Of a DNA stretch of 64,000 nt, positions 49,643 through 58,504 are shown piece after piece. The translations under genes were made by a program, and so were the position numbers. Below the pieces are notes generated by a model. The model was given only the letters and a program-made list of their open reading frames with translations. It did no database searches and was not told the origin of the DNA. The DNA is from an uncultured Bacilli bacterium (lineage in GTDB: Bacteria; Bacillota_I; Bacilli_A; RF39; UBA660): the NCBI GenBank assembly GCA_934086315.1, contig CAKOHZ010000001.1:819711-883710 (forward strand). The letters run 5' to 3'. Each line of letters opens with the position of its first letter. Position 1 is the first letter of the stretch.

Positions 49643-50635
49643 TTAATCTATTTCTTTACCAACAATTATCAATAATTTATTATGATATTTGCCAAATATA
49701 CATGTTTGTAAAACCATAATTTTATCATCTTTATTAATTGAAACATCTATTTTATATTTGCTTTTCTTTTGAAGTCTTTGAAAATGTTTTAACCATTCAG
49801 AATCTTTTTTATAATTAAACTGCATATGTTCTTCATTATCATCTTTTTCAGCAATAATTACACTAAAAATTTCATACTTGCGAGTTTCATCATCAACCAT
49901 AAATTCAAAATATTTATGTTCATTATAATATTCTTTATTCAAATATCCCTCAAGTACTTTAAATGGAGGATTAAATCTAGTGCTATTATGACCATACACA
50001 TTTATTTGTTTACTATTGGTATCATTTCTATAATCTATAAAAACACTACCAATTACACTCTTTTTTCTATTAACAGCATGCTTTAAATAATAACTATTAT
50101 CTTTACCTCTTACTATTGGGATACTTACATCAAGTCCATCTATACTAAGTATACCTTTAATATCATCATTATTATATTTGCTTCTAAGTTCATTAATATA
50201 ATCTTTAACAGTTTTATCTTCTACTATCTCAATATCTTTAGAAACAACTGTTTCTTCAATCTCTTTTATTGTTTCATTATCTTTTTGTCTTTTAAAATAT
50301 AATAATACCAAACATACACAAACCACTAATATAAATACATATATAATGATATCAAGTATTATCTTAATTTTCTTATTGTCTTTTTTTTCTTCTACTTTTA
50401 CTTGTTTTTTAGAAATTTCCTTCTTAACTACTTTTTTCTTTGAACTTATATTCTTATTTTTAGTACTAGCTACTTTCTTAATACTAGTATTTTTCTTTTT
50501 AGCACTAGTAATTTTACCCTTAGTAGCATTTGATTTCTTAGAAGTACTGCTTTTTAAACTACTGTTTTTAATATTATTCTTTTTATTTTCAATATTTTTC
50601 TTTTTAACAGTATCCTTTTTCTTTTCTTCATCCAT
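49643..50635 (-). CDS. Class B-like sortase with lysine-rich cytoplasmic tail
   Basis: Membrane transpeptidase for surface proteins. 330 residues: an unusual 89-residue cytosolic tail of Lys/Ser repeats, one transmembrane helix (about 90-113) and the sortase domain with ILSIDGLDVSIPIVRGKDN, YYLKHAVNRKKSVIGSVFID, catalytic His216 in NVYGHNSTRF and Cys312 in VLQTCIFGKY. The third catalytic residue, Arg, is expected about ten residues later but reads KLLIIVG (Lys). The long domain and HAVNRKKSVIGSVF pattern fit class B. No LPXTG or NPQTN substrate is in the window. Ten bases after dnaE. Confidence 0.8.
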   Translation of the reverse strand: MDEEKKKDTVKKKNIENKKNNIKNSSLKSSTSKKSNATKGKITSAKKKNTSIKKVASTKNKNISSKKKVVKKEISKKQVKVEEKKDNKKIKIILDIIIYVFILVVCVCLVLLYFKRQKDNETIKEIEETVVSKDIEIVEDKTVKDYINELRSKYNNDDIKGILSIDGLDVSIPIVRGKDNSYYLKHAVNRKKSVIGSVFIDYRNDTNSKQINVYGHNSTRFNPPFKVLEGYLNKEYYNEHKYFEFMVDDETRKYEIFSVIIAEKDDNEEHMQFNYKKDSEWLKHFQRLQKKSKYKIDVSINKDDKIMVLQTCIFGKYHNKLLIIVGKEID

Positions 50636-50645
50636 ACTTCTTCAC

Positions 50646-53534
50646 CTAACCCAAATTAATCATATTATACACTATTAATTGATAAGTGTTATCTTTTTTT
50701 TCAACTTTAGCATTAATTTTATATACATAATTCTTTTTAACTTCGCCAATCTTCTTATATGCTTCAGGAAAAATAACTCCTTCAACACTTCTATATTCAT
50801 CACTTAACTTAACAAAAGACATCTTATCTCCATTCTTAGTCTTAATAGTTTTAACACTTTCTACATATAAAACGCAAGATATAACTTTATCAAAATATTT
50901 AATAAAATCTTTAAGAGTTATTGAGTTACTCCTATCAAACTTAGTAACTGGATGAAATGATAAATAAAATCCATAATTAATTATTTCATTATCTATTATC
51001 TCTCTATCAGTATAATCATCCATTTCTTCTAGTATAGGTTTTTCATCAATTACCATATTTAAGTCTTTACATAAAGTTACATAATTAAGTACCTCGTCAA
51101 AGCTTTTTATTAAACTTTTCTTATTAATATTAAATACATCAAAAGCTCCACATTCTATTAAGGCAATAACTACTCTTTTATTAACACTTTTACTATAACA
51201 TCTAATCATAAAGTCATAAAAATCTTTAAATAAACCTTTACTTCTTTCATTTTCTATTTCTTCGCTTACGGTAGAAGCTATACTTTTAATAATAGTAAAT
51301 GGTATTACAAGTTTTTTATCATTTATAATAAACTCTTTACAAGATCTATTTATATTAATTGGCAAAAATTCTATTCCAAGTAATTTACTTTCATCTATAT
51401 ACTCTTTTATACTTTCAGTATTTTTATTCATATTAAGTAAATTTTTCATGAAGTATAAAGTATAATTTATTTTTAAATAAGCCATTTGAAAAGCAACAAC
51501 AGAATACACAACTGAATGTGATTTATTAAATCCATATGAAGAAAATTTTATAATTAATTGATATAGTTCTTCTCCAACTTCTTTAGAATGTCCATGAGAT
51601 ATAACTCCATTAATAAACTTATCTTTATTAGAAGCGATTACACTTTCTTTCTTCTTAGACATAGCTCTTCTTATTATGTCAGCTTCAGCATAACTATATC
51701 CACCTATGCTTCTAAGTATTTCTAAAACTTGTTCTTGATATATTATTATTCCATATGTACTTTTAAGTATGGGTTCAAGTTCAGGTATTAAATACGTTAC
51801 TTTCTCAAGACCTTTCTTTCTCTTGATATATGTAGGTATCATCTCACGAGGACCTGGTCTATATAAAGCTATCGCATCTACTAAAGTATGAAATGAGTCT
51901 ACTTCTAATTCCTTTAAGAATGATTTCATACCGCTACTTTCAAATTGAAATACACCAGTAGTATAAGCTTTACTAAATAAATAAAGAGTTCCTTTATCAT
52001 TTAAATCTATATTATTTATATCAATATTTATTCCATCACTTCTTATATCATCAAGTATATTTGATATTGTATTTAAATTCTTAATTGATAAGAAATCCAT
52101 TTTTAATAGTCCAAGACTTTCAATGTATTCCATAGAATATCCTGTTAAAACAGTATCTCCTACTTTGTATAGAGGCATAATACTATCAAGCTCTGTATCA
52201 CTTATAACAACACCAGCTGCATGCATACTAGTATTCTTCTTAAGACCACATAATTTATCACATACTTTTACTAAATATATAGCATCATTATTTCTTCTAA
52301 CTATATTATTAAACTCAAAATTATTTTTAAGTTCATCAAAAGTTTTCTCGTCTTTAATAGTTCTACATATATTATCAACTAATATTGGATTTAATTCCAT
52401 TACTCTAGCTGTATCTCTTATAACTTGTTTAGGAAGTAATGTATTAAATGATATTATTCTAGCAGTATTCTTGTGACCATATTTATCACTTACATACTTA
52501 ATTACTTCTTCACGCTTTAAACTATCAAAATCTATATCTATATCAGGCATAGTAACTCTATCTGGATTTAAAAATCTTTCAAATATTAAATTATATTTTA
52601 AAGGATCTACATTTATTATTCCAAGACTATAGTTTACTAAAGAAGCAGCTCCGCTTCCTCTACCAGGACCCACTAATATATTATTTCTTTTAGCAAACAA
52701 TACAAAGTCATATACTATTAAAAAGTAATTTACAAAATTCATCTTATCTATAACAGATAACTCATACATAAGTCTATTTTTATACACTTCTGGTACATTA
52801 CCATTAAGTCTTTTTTCCAAACCCCTTTTAGAAAGAGCAAACAAAAACTCTTTTGAGTCTTCCCTATAAACTGGTATATGTGTCCTAACGGGAGGCAACT
52901 CTATATTTATAAGACTAGCAAAATCAAAAGTACTTTTAGTATATTCTTTACCTATATTATTTTTAAAACCACTTTCATACACATTAATCTTTTCACTCTT
53001 AGTTTTACTTTCTTCAATATATCTAATGTATTTAAAATACTCAATATCATCAGGTTCAAAATATCTAATTAAATCCATGTATACAATATTGCTAGTATGT
53101 TTAAGTGCTTCTTCTTTAGTTTTTTCATTATGAAATTTTAAATAGCAATCACTAAAATATTTAGAAACTACTTCATAATGTTTTATACTAGTCACTACCA
53201 TCAAATTATCTATATATTTTTTTATATCTTCAAATGTAATATTACCATCTATATTCTTTTTAGAAACCAACTTGAATAATGAAGTTAATCCTTCATAATT
53301 TTTAGCATATAAAACTAGATACGCATCTTCTACTATAAGTTCACAACCTACAATAGGTTTGATACCACATAAATTACATTTAGTTATAAACTCCATAGTA
53401 CCGAACATAGATGAATCTGTTATGCCTAGTGCTTTAACTTCTCTACTTTGAGCATACAAAAGTAAATCATCTATTTTAATTAGACTATTCATTAAATCAT
53501 ATTCAGTTTTAATATTAAGTGGTATATAATTCAT
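50646..53534 (-). CDS. dnaE: DNA polymerase III alpha subunit, DnaE type
   Basis: C-family replicative polymerase. About 962 residues. Order: PHP domain (start YIPLNIKTEYDLMNSLI, metal His of the HxH motif missing, so likely inactive), the polymerase palm VGPGRGSGAASLVNYSLGI and MPDIDIDFDSLKREEVIKYV, the catalytic region VFQFESSGMK, GPREMIPTYIKRK, RAMSKKKE, helix-hairpin-helix FLPININRSCKEF to VIALIECGAFD, and a C-terminal OB fold (FVKLSDEYRSVEG). About 150 residues shorter than typical DnaE. I chose ATG 53532-53534, preceded by AAAGGAAAA. In Bacillota, PolC is the main replicase; it is not here. Confidence 0.93.
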   Translation of the reverse strand: MNYIPLNIKTEYDLMNSLIKIDDLLLYAQSREVKALGITDSSMFGTMEFITKCNLCGIKPIVGCELIVEDAYLVLYAKNYEGLTSLFKLVSKKNIDGNITFEDIKKYIDNLMVVTSIKHYEVVSKYFSDCYLKFHNEKTKEEALKHTSNIVYMDLIRYFEPDDIEYFKYIRYIEESKTKSEKINVYESGFKNNIGKEYTKSTFDFASLINIELPPVRTHIPVYREDSKEFLFALSKRGLEKRLNGNVPEVYKNRLMYELSVIDKMNFVNYFLIVYDFVLFAKRNNILVGPGRGSGAASLVNYSLGIINVDPLKYNLIFERFLNPDRVTMPDIDIDFDSLKREEVIKYVSDKYGHKNTARIISFNTLLPKQVIRDTARVMELNPILVDNICRTIKDEKTFDELKNNFEFNNIVRRNNDAIYLVKVCDKLCGLKKNTSMHAAGVVISDTELDSIMPLYKVGDTVLTGYSMEYIESLGLLKMDFLSIKNLNTISNILDDIRSDGINIDINNIDLNDKGTLYLFSKAYTTGVFQFESSGMKSFLKELEVDSFHTLVDAIALYRPGPREMIPTYIKRKKGLEKVTYLIPELEPILKSTYGIIIYQEQVLEILRSIGGYSYAEADIIRRAMSKKKESVIASNKDKFINGVISHGHSKEVGEELYQLIIKFSSYGFNKSHSVVYSVVAFQMAYLKINYTLYFMKNLLNMNKNTESIKEYIDESKLLGIEFLPININRSCKEFIINDKKLVIPFTIIKSIASTVSEEIENERSKGLFKDFYDFMIRCYSKSVNKRVVIALIECGAFDVFNINKKSLIKSFDEVLNYVTLCKDLNMVIDEKPILEEMDDYTDREIIDNEIINYGFYLSFHPVTKFDRSNSITLKDFIKYFDKVISCVLYVESVKTIKTKNGDKMSFVKLSDEYRSVEGVIFPEAYKKIGEVKKNYVYKINAKVEKKDNTYQLIVYNMINLG

Positions 53535-53561
53535 AGTTTTTCCTTTCATAAATATTTTATC

Positions 53562-53593
53562 ATAAATAAAAGGTTCTTACGAACCTTTTTAAG
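53562..53593 (-). terminator. Intrinsic terminator of the prepilin/DUF285 gene
   Basis: Nine-bp stem AAAAGGTTC/GAACCTTTT (53568-53576 with 53581-53589), TTAC loop, TTTTATTTATG on the minus strand. Confidence 0.8.
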
Positions 53594-53608
53594 TATTATT
53601 TTATTTTT

Positions 53609-54880
53609 TTATTTTTTTGTAAAATATCCAGGGTTTTCTGTTCCATCATCTATTTTAGCATAAGATAAACCAGTTTTAGAACTATCATATATAGTACCAG
53701 CTCCGCCTAACAATTTTGAACAACCGACAAATAGTGTCACTGTAGAAGTAACATTATTAGTAACAAATTTATCACTTGCATAGATAACAGTTAAATTTGT
53801 ACTAAAATCAAACAAATGTCCCATATCAGTAACTTTTGAAGTATCAAAACTGCTTAAATCTATCACGCCAAGACTAGAAAAGTAAAACATTGCATACATA
53901 GAAGTAACGTTACTCGTATTAAAATCTTCTAACCCTCTTATAATTGTTGCTTTACTTGAAAGGAAGACACCTTCCATATTAGTTACTTTGCTTGTATCAA
54001 AACCTCTCAAATCTATAGTAGTAGTTTCACTATTTTGAAACATAGTTGAAATATCAGTAACTTTTGAAGTATCAAATCCCCTTAAATCTAATTGATCAAA
54101 CTTAACATAAGTAAACATACCTTTCATATTAGTTACATTACTTGTATTAAAATTACTCAAATCTATACTAGTAGACTGACTATTATGAAACATATATGAC
54201 ATAGATACTACAGGTTTACCATTAATAGTACTACAAACTGGTCCAGATATTGAATCAGTACTTGATTTGTCAGTTAATTGTACTCCCCATCCTTCAGTAG
54301 TTATATCCTTCCAATCTAAAGTAAATTTATTTAATGGAACATTTGTACCTTCCTGCATATATCTATAAGTATATTGACCATTTATATATTCTGTACCTTT
54401 TGTAAGCGTACCATCATAAGTACAATCTAATGGTTTTGGCTTTACAACTTGATTATTATTCCCACCATTTGTTCCACAATTATACCCATCAAGATTTCCT
54501 TCTTCTAAATCGTCAATTGTTAAATCATCTAATTGTTTATCTCCATCTAAGCTAGCTACCCATTGTCCATTAGATACTTTCATACTTGTTACATTTCCAC
54601 TATTATCTAAAATAATACAATATTGTAACTTTTTACCAGTCATATCTAATTTAGAATCATCTTCAGAATTTATTACTTTTACTGGAGAACCACTAATTGA
54701 AGAAGAAATAAATTTCTTTCCGGCTTCAGTATATAATTTCTTTGCTTCTGTCACAAATGTTTGTTTCTTGGCCTCATTAAACCTATTAATAACATTTGGT
54801 AGTGCCAATATTACCAAAATCGCTAATATTGCTATTACCGCCAATAACTCTACTAATGTAAAACCATTTCTTTTTTTCAC
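53609..54880 (-). CDS. Prepilin-type signal plus DUF285 repeat protein (paralogue)
   Basis: About 423 residues. Leader VKKRNG and FTLVELLAVIAILAILVILAL, then a pilin-like head nearly the same as in the protein at 12996 (for example KQTFVTEAKKLYTEAGKKF, INSEDDSKLDMTGKKLQYC, ASLDGDKQLDDLTIDDL), the module CTYDGTLTKGTEYINGQYTY with YRYMQEG, GWGVQLTDK, and six DUF285 units (MSYMF, MKGMF, ISTMF, MEGVF, MYAMF, MGHLF). It ends NPGYFTKK, as the paralogue ends SPGYFTLKQ. I chose GTG 54878-54880 over an upstream ATG, matching the paralogue's GTG. It directly follows the third prepilin gene (about 80 bases). Surface appendage or adhesin by inference. Confidence 0.8.
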   Translation of the reverse strand: MKKRNGFTLVELLAVIAILAILVILALPNVINRFNEAKKQTFVTEAKKLYTEAGKKFISSSISGSPVKVINSEDDSKLDMTGKKLQYCIILDNSGNVTSMKVSNGQWVASLDGDKQLDDLTIDDLEEGNLDGYNCGTNGGNNNQVVKPKPLDCTYDGTLTKGTEYINGQYTYRYMQEGTNVPLNKFTLDWKDITTEGWGVQLTDKSSTDSISGPVCSTINGKPVVSMSYMFHNSQSTSIDLSNFNTSNVTNMKGMFTYVKFDQLDLRGFDTSKVTDISTMFQNSETTTIDLRGFDTSKVTNMEGVFLSSKATIIRGLEDFNTSNVTSMYAMFYFSSLGVIDLSSFDTSKVTDMGHLFDFSTNLTVIYASDKFVTNNVTSTVTLFVGCSKLLGGAGTIYDSSKTGLSYAKIDDGTENPGYFTKK

Positions 54881-54924
54881 TATTATCACTACTTTCTTAT
54901 TATATAGATAGTATATCATATTAA

Positions 54925-54956
54925 AATAAATAAAAAAAGCTTTTAAAGCTTTTAAT
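54925..54956 (-). terminator. Intrinsic terminator between the two prepilin genes
   Basis: Stem AAAAGCTT/AAGCTTTT (about 54935-54953) with a TTTTTTTATTTATT run on the minus strand. The two neighbours are therefore separate units. Confidence 0.75.
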
Positions 54957-54960
54957 AATT

Positions 54961-55995
54961 TTATTTAACAGTAAATGTTAATGTATTTGGTATATTAGTA
55001 ATATATTCATCGTTTAAATATGTAATAGTTATATTATCTCTCGCAAAACCTTTAGTAGCTTTTGTTTTCTTAAACATATCAGTCATATCAACTGAATTAT
55101 TAATTACAAATTTACTTAAATCAAGTACATCTGCACTAGTATAACTAAACATATTATTCATATTTTTAACATTTTTTGTATTAAAGCTACTTAAATCTAT
55201 AGATGAAGCAGCACTTCCCGAAAACATATAACTCATAGACACTACAGGTTTACCATTAATATATGTACATAATCTACTTGTTACGGGGTCAGTACTATTT
55301 TTATCGTCAAGTATAACACCCCATCCATAATCCGTAATATTAAACCAACCTTCTGAAACATATTTTAATTTTTCAACTGGTTTCGTATCACTTACAATAG
55401 CATTAGTATAGTCAACCATTTCATCTGCCATATCAATATCTCTTATACTATCATCCTGTGATTTTCTTAGATATTCTTGTCTATATCTATAAGTATATTG
55501 TCCATTAGTATATTCTGCACCCTGTACCATACTTCCATTAAATGTACAATACACAGCATCACTTTCAGGAATTGGATCTACACCTTCATCACATTCATAA
55601 TCATCTAAATTTCCTTCTTCCAAGTCATCAATTGTTAAGTCTTTAATTGATTTCTCACCACTGTAACTAGCAATCCATCTACCATTAGATACTTTCAAAT
55701 TTTTAACACTACCATCATCATTTAAAACAATACAATATTGCATTTTTTCCCCAGATAAATCAAGTTTATTAGTACCATTAGAACTTATAACACTGTAATA
55801 ATTACCAGTTGCTGCATCATTAACATATTTTTTTTCTGCTTCAGAAAAAACTTTTTTAGTATCGCTTACAAAAGTTTCTTTTCTAGCATTTTCATACAGC
55901 CTTAAAACATTCGGAACAGCTATTAAAATTATAAGTCCTAATATCGCTATAACAGCTAATAATTCTATTAACGAAAAACCTTTTTTATTTTTCAT
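54961..55995 (-). CDS. Prepilin-type signal plus short DUF285 array
   Basis: A 344-residue protein: leader MKNKKG and FSLIELLAVIAILGLIILIAV, a pilin-like head related to but more divergent than the other two (ENARKETFVSDTKKVFSEAE, LDLSGEKMQYCIVLNDDGSV), the module CTFNGSMVQGAEYTNGQYTY, an insert of about 40 acidic residues (RKSQDDSIRDIDMADEMVDY), GWGVILDDKN, and three DUF285 units (MSYMF, MNNMF, MTDMF). Its end, ITYLNDEYITNIPNTLTFTV, resembles the end of the camelysin/DUF285 protein at 41688 (LKFTVK). Clear AGGAGAATGATTT ribosome site. Upstream neighbours are divIVA and sepF. Confidence 0.8.
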   Translation of the reverse strand: MKNKKGFSLIELLAVIAILGLIILIAVPNVLRLYENARKETFVSDTKKVFSEAEKKYVNDAATGNYYSVISSNGTNKLDLSGEKMQYCIVLNDDGSVKNLKVSNGRWIASYSGEKSIKDLTIDDLEEGNLDDYECDEGVDPIPESDAVYCTFNGSMVQGAEYTNGQYTYRYRQEYLRKSQDDSIRDIDMADEMVDYTNAIVSDTKPVEKLKYVSEGWFNITDYGWGVILDDKNSTDPVTSRLCTYINGKPVVSMSYMFSGSAASSIDLSSFNTKNVKNMNNMFSYTSADVLDLSKFVINNSVDMTDMFKKTKATKGFARDNITITYLNDEYITNIPNTLTFTVK

Positions 55996-56104
55996 AAATC
56001 ATTCTCCTATCATATATTTCAGTATATCACATCAAAGTACATTTATATTAAAATATATATCTTATTTACATTAACAATTATCTAAATTATTAATTAAATT
56101 GTCT

Positions 56105-56138
56105 TTAAAAAATACTAAGAAATTGATTCTTAGTATTT
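56105..56138 (-). terminator. Intrinsic terminator of sepF-divIVA
   Basis: Twelve-bp stem AAATACTAAGAA/TTCTTAGTATTT (56110-56121 with 56127-56138) and TTTTTAAAG on the minus strand; the stop codon is in the stem. Confidence 0.9.
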
Positions 56139-56579
56139 ACTATCTACATCATTAAAATCAACTTTATCCATTTCTTCAATAACTTCTAATTGATTTTCTA
56201 TAATTTGTCTTAATCTACGTTTTAAAATATTAGTATTTCTTTTTAATTGATCAGCATGGTTTTGAGCTTTTTCTGCTTTTAATAGAGCATCATTTATAAT
56301 TCTACTTGCATTATGACGTGCTTCAGTAACCAATGATTCAGCTTCACGTCTAGCACTACTTTTTATTTGATCACCAGCAGCTTCTGCTGTATATATTGCT
56401 CTATTCATAGTATCTTCTATTCTTTGATAATAAGCAATTTGTTCAACTAATTTTTTATTTTCTTCTTCTGTTTTTTGGCTTTTCTTAAGTAAGAGTTCAT
56501 AATTGCTTATTATTTCATCCAAACACTTTTGAACTTGATACTTATCATAGCCACGAAAAACAGTATCGAACTTTTTCAT
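56130..56579 (-). CDS. divIVA: Cell division/polar organisation protein DivIVA
   Basis: A 149-residue coiled-coil protein that marks curved membrane at septa and poles. The N-terminal DivIVA domain FDTVFRGYDKYQVQKCLDEI binds membrane; a long coiled coil follows to residue 140 with the AREAESLVTEARHNASRIIN helix. I chose ATG 56577-56579 after GAGGTGGAGCTT; an upstream in-frame GTG is part of that site. Read 24 bases after sepF, which matches the sepF-divIVA neighbourhood of Bacillota though ylmG and ylmH are missing. Confidence 0.9.
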   Translation of the reverse strand: MKKFDTVFRGYDKYQVQKCLDEIISNYELLLKKSQKTEEENKKLVEQIAYYQRIEDTMNRAIYTAEAAGDQIKSSARREAESLVTEARHNASRIINDALLKAEKAQNHADQLKRNTNILKRRLRQIIENQLEVIEEMDKVDFNDVDSKY

Positions 56580-56611
56580 AAGCTCCACCTCTAATATTTT
56601 AAAACTTTATA

Positions 56612-56998
56612 TTACCATTCTCCTGTGTCAGCTTTTTTAGCCTTCTTAGTATCATCTTCTGTTATATTTCCTTCGATCTCAAAACCTTTAGGAGCACATA
56701 TAACAATACCAGGACCTAATTTTTGCATAGTTCCTTCAATCGCATATATAATGCCATTAAGAAAATCCATTATTCTCTTAGATACATCTGAAGTAACTCT
56801 TTTAAAGTTAACTACAACTTGATTTTTAGCTTTTAAGTAATCAGCTATTTGTTGTGCCTCAGAAAATGCTCTTGGCTCAACTAAAATAGTTTTATTTCTA
56901 TATTCTTCTTTTTTACTTTTAGATATTTCTTTTGTTTCATATTCTTCTACGCCTTCATCATCATCTTCAGGCTTAAATATATTATTAATAAATCCCAT
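56612..56998 (-). CDS. sepF: Cell division protein SepF
   Basis: Membrane-binding protein that anchors FtsZ filaments and aligns the septum. 128 residues: N-terminal amphipathic helix MGFINNIFKPEDDDEGVEE, an acidic linker, and the core KTILVEPRAFSEAQQIADYL, VVVNFKRVTSDVSKRIMDFL with GIIYAIEGTMQKLGPGIVIC that forms the dimer. All segments of the family are present. A GGAGG-type site (TAAGGAGGAACACTT) precedes the ATG. Confidence 0.95.
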   Translation of the reverse strand: MGFINNIFKPEDDDEGVEEYETKEISKSKKEEYRNKTILVEPRAFSEAQQIADYLKAKNQVVVNFKRVTSDVSKRIMDFLNGIIYAIEGTMQKLGPGIVICAPKGFEIEGNITEDDTKKAKKADTGEW

Positions 56999-57099
56999 AA
57001 GTGTTCCTCCTTATTCTCGTACTACAATACCATTTTAACACAATAATAAACTAGTATCAATAATTAAATAAATAAATTTAACAAGAAAAATCGACATTT

Positions 57100-57130
57100 T
57101 TCTAGCAAAAAAGAAATTATATAATTTCTA
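57100..57130 (-). terminator. Intrinsic terminator of glyQS
   Basis: Eight-bp stem AGAAATTA/TAATTTCT (57112-57119 with 57122-57129) and TTTTTTGC on the minus strand; the glyQS TAG is in the stem. Confidence 0.8.
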
Positions 57131-58504
57131 GAATTCTATTCTCTTCTCAATATAATTTCTTAAATCTTCTAATTTTATAGTTTCTTGTTCCATCGTATCT
57201 CTATCTCTAACAGTTACTGTTCCATTATTAATAGTTTCATCATCAACTGTTACACAGAATGGTGTACCAACTGCATCAGCTCTTCTATAACGTTTACCTA
57301 TAGACGCTGTTTCATCATAACTACACATGAAATATTTTGATAAGTTTTTGTATACTTCTTGTGCTTTTTCGCTATGATATTTTTTAACAAGAGGAAGTAC
57401 TGTTACCTTTATAGGCGCTAAGAATGGATGAAGTCTTAATACTTCTCTTTCATCAGTATCACTTGTTTTTTCTTTTTCATAACTATCACATAATACAGTT
57501 AAGAATAATCTTTCTACCCCTAGTGATGGTTCTATTACATAAGGAATATATTTTTCATTTGTTTCTGGATCTAAGTATTCTAAACTTTGACAACTTACCT
57601 TCATATGTTGACTTAAATCATAATTAGTTCTTGAAGCTATTCCCCAAAGTTCTCCCCATCCAAATGGGAATTTATATTCTATATCAGTAGTAGCATTACT
57701 ATAGAAACTTAATTCTTCTTTCTCATGATCTCTAAGTCTTAAATTTTCTTCTTTAATTCCAAGACTTAATAAGAAGTTCTTACAATATTCTTTATAATGT
57801 TTAAACCAATCTAGTTCAGTACCTGGTTTACAGAAGAATTCAAGTTCCATTTGATCAAATTCACGTACTCTAAATATAAAGTTACCTGGTGTAATTTCAT
57901 TTCTAAATGATTTACCTATTTGTCCAATACCAAATGGTAATTTAAGTCTCATACTACGTTCAACGTTTTTAAAATTCACAAATATTCCTTGAGCAGTTTC
58001 AGGTCTTAAATATACTGTACTTTTAGCATCTTCAGTAACACCTTGAAATGTTTTAAACATTAAGTTAAAGTTTCTAATATCAGTAAAATCACTACTTCCA
58101 CAATTAGGACATACTACTTTATGTTCTCTAATATAATTCATTAATTCTTCGTTACTGAATTTACCTGCATCTTCTACTCCTAAGTCTTCAAGTAACTTAT
58201 CTGCTCTATGACGAGTTTTACAATGCTTACAATCAATAAGTGGATCACTAAAAGTTTTCAAATGTCCACTAGCTTCCCAAGTCTTAGGATTCATAAGTAT
58301 TGCTGAATCTAACGCAACATTATTAACATCTTCCTGAATAAATTTCTTAGTCCAAGCCATTTTTATATTATTTTTAAGTATTGCTCCTAAAGGACCAAAA
58401 TCCCAAGTATTAGCAAGTCCTCCATATATTTCACTTCCTTGGAAGATATATCCATAATTCTTACAATAATTAGTAAGTTCTTCCATAGTTATTTTCTTTT
58501 CCAT
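57128..58504 (-). CDS. glyQS: Glycyl-tRNA synthetase, single-chain class II
   Basis: Charges tRNA-Gly. 458 residues of the eukaryote/archaeon-like alpha2 type also used by many Bacillota. Start ITMEELTNYCKNYGYIFQGS, then the WDFGPLGAILKNNIK motif, zinc Cys pairs (CKHCKTRH and CPNCGSSDF), motif 2 FRNEITPGNFIFRVREFDQMELEFF, motif 3 EPSLGVERLFLTVLC, and the C-terminal anticodon-binding domain. Its ATG overlaps the preceding gene's stop by one base, so it depends on the T-box leader upstream of that gene. Confidence 0.97.
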   Translation of the reverse strand: MEKKITMEELTNYCKNYGYIFQGSEIYGGLANTWDFGPLGAILKNNIKMAWTKKFIQEDVNNVALDSAILMNPKTWEASGHLKTFSDPLIDCKHCKTRHRADKLLEDLGVEDAGKFSNEELMNYIREHKVVCPNCGSSDFTDIRNFNLMFKTFQGVTEDAKSTVYLRPETAQGIFVNFKNVERSMRLKLPFGIGQIGKSFRNEITPGNFIFRVREFDQMELEFFCKPGTELDWFKHYKEYCKNFLLSLGIKEENLRLRDHEKEELSFYSNATTDIEYKFPFGWGELWGIASRTNYDLSQHMKVSCQSLEYLDPETNEKYIPYVIEPSLGVERLFLTVLCDSYEKEKTSDTDEREVLRLHPFLAPIKVTVLPLVKKYHSEKAQEVYKNLSKYFMCSYDETASIGKRYRRADAVGTPFCVTVDDETINNGTVTVRDRDTMEQETIKLEDLRNYIEKRIEF

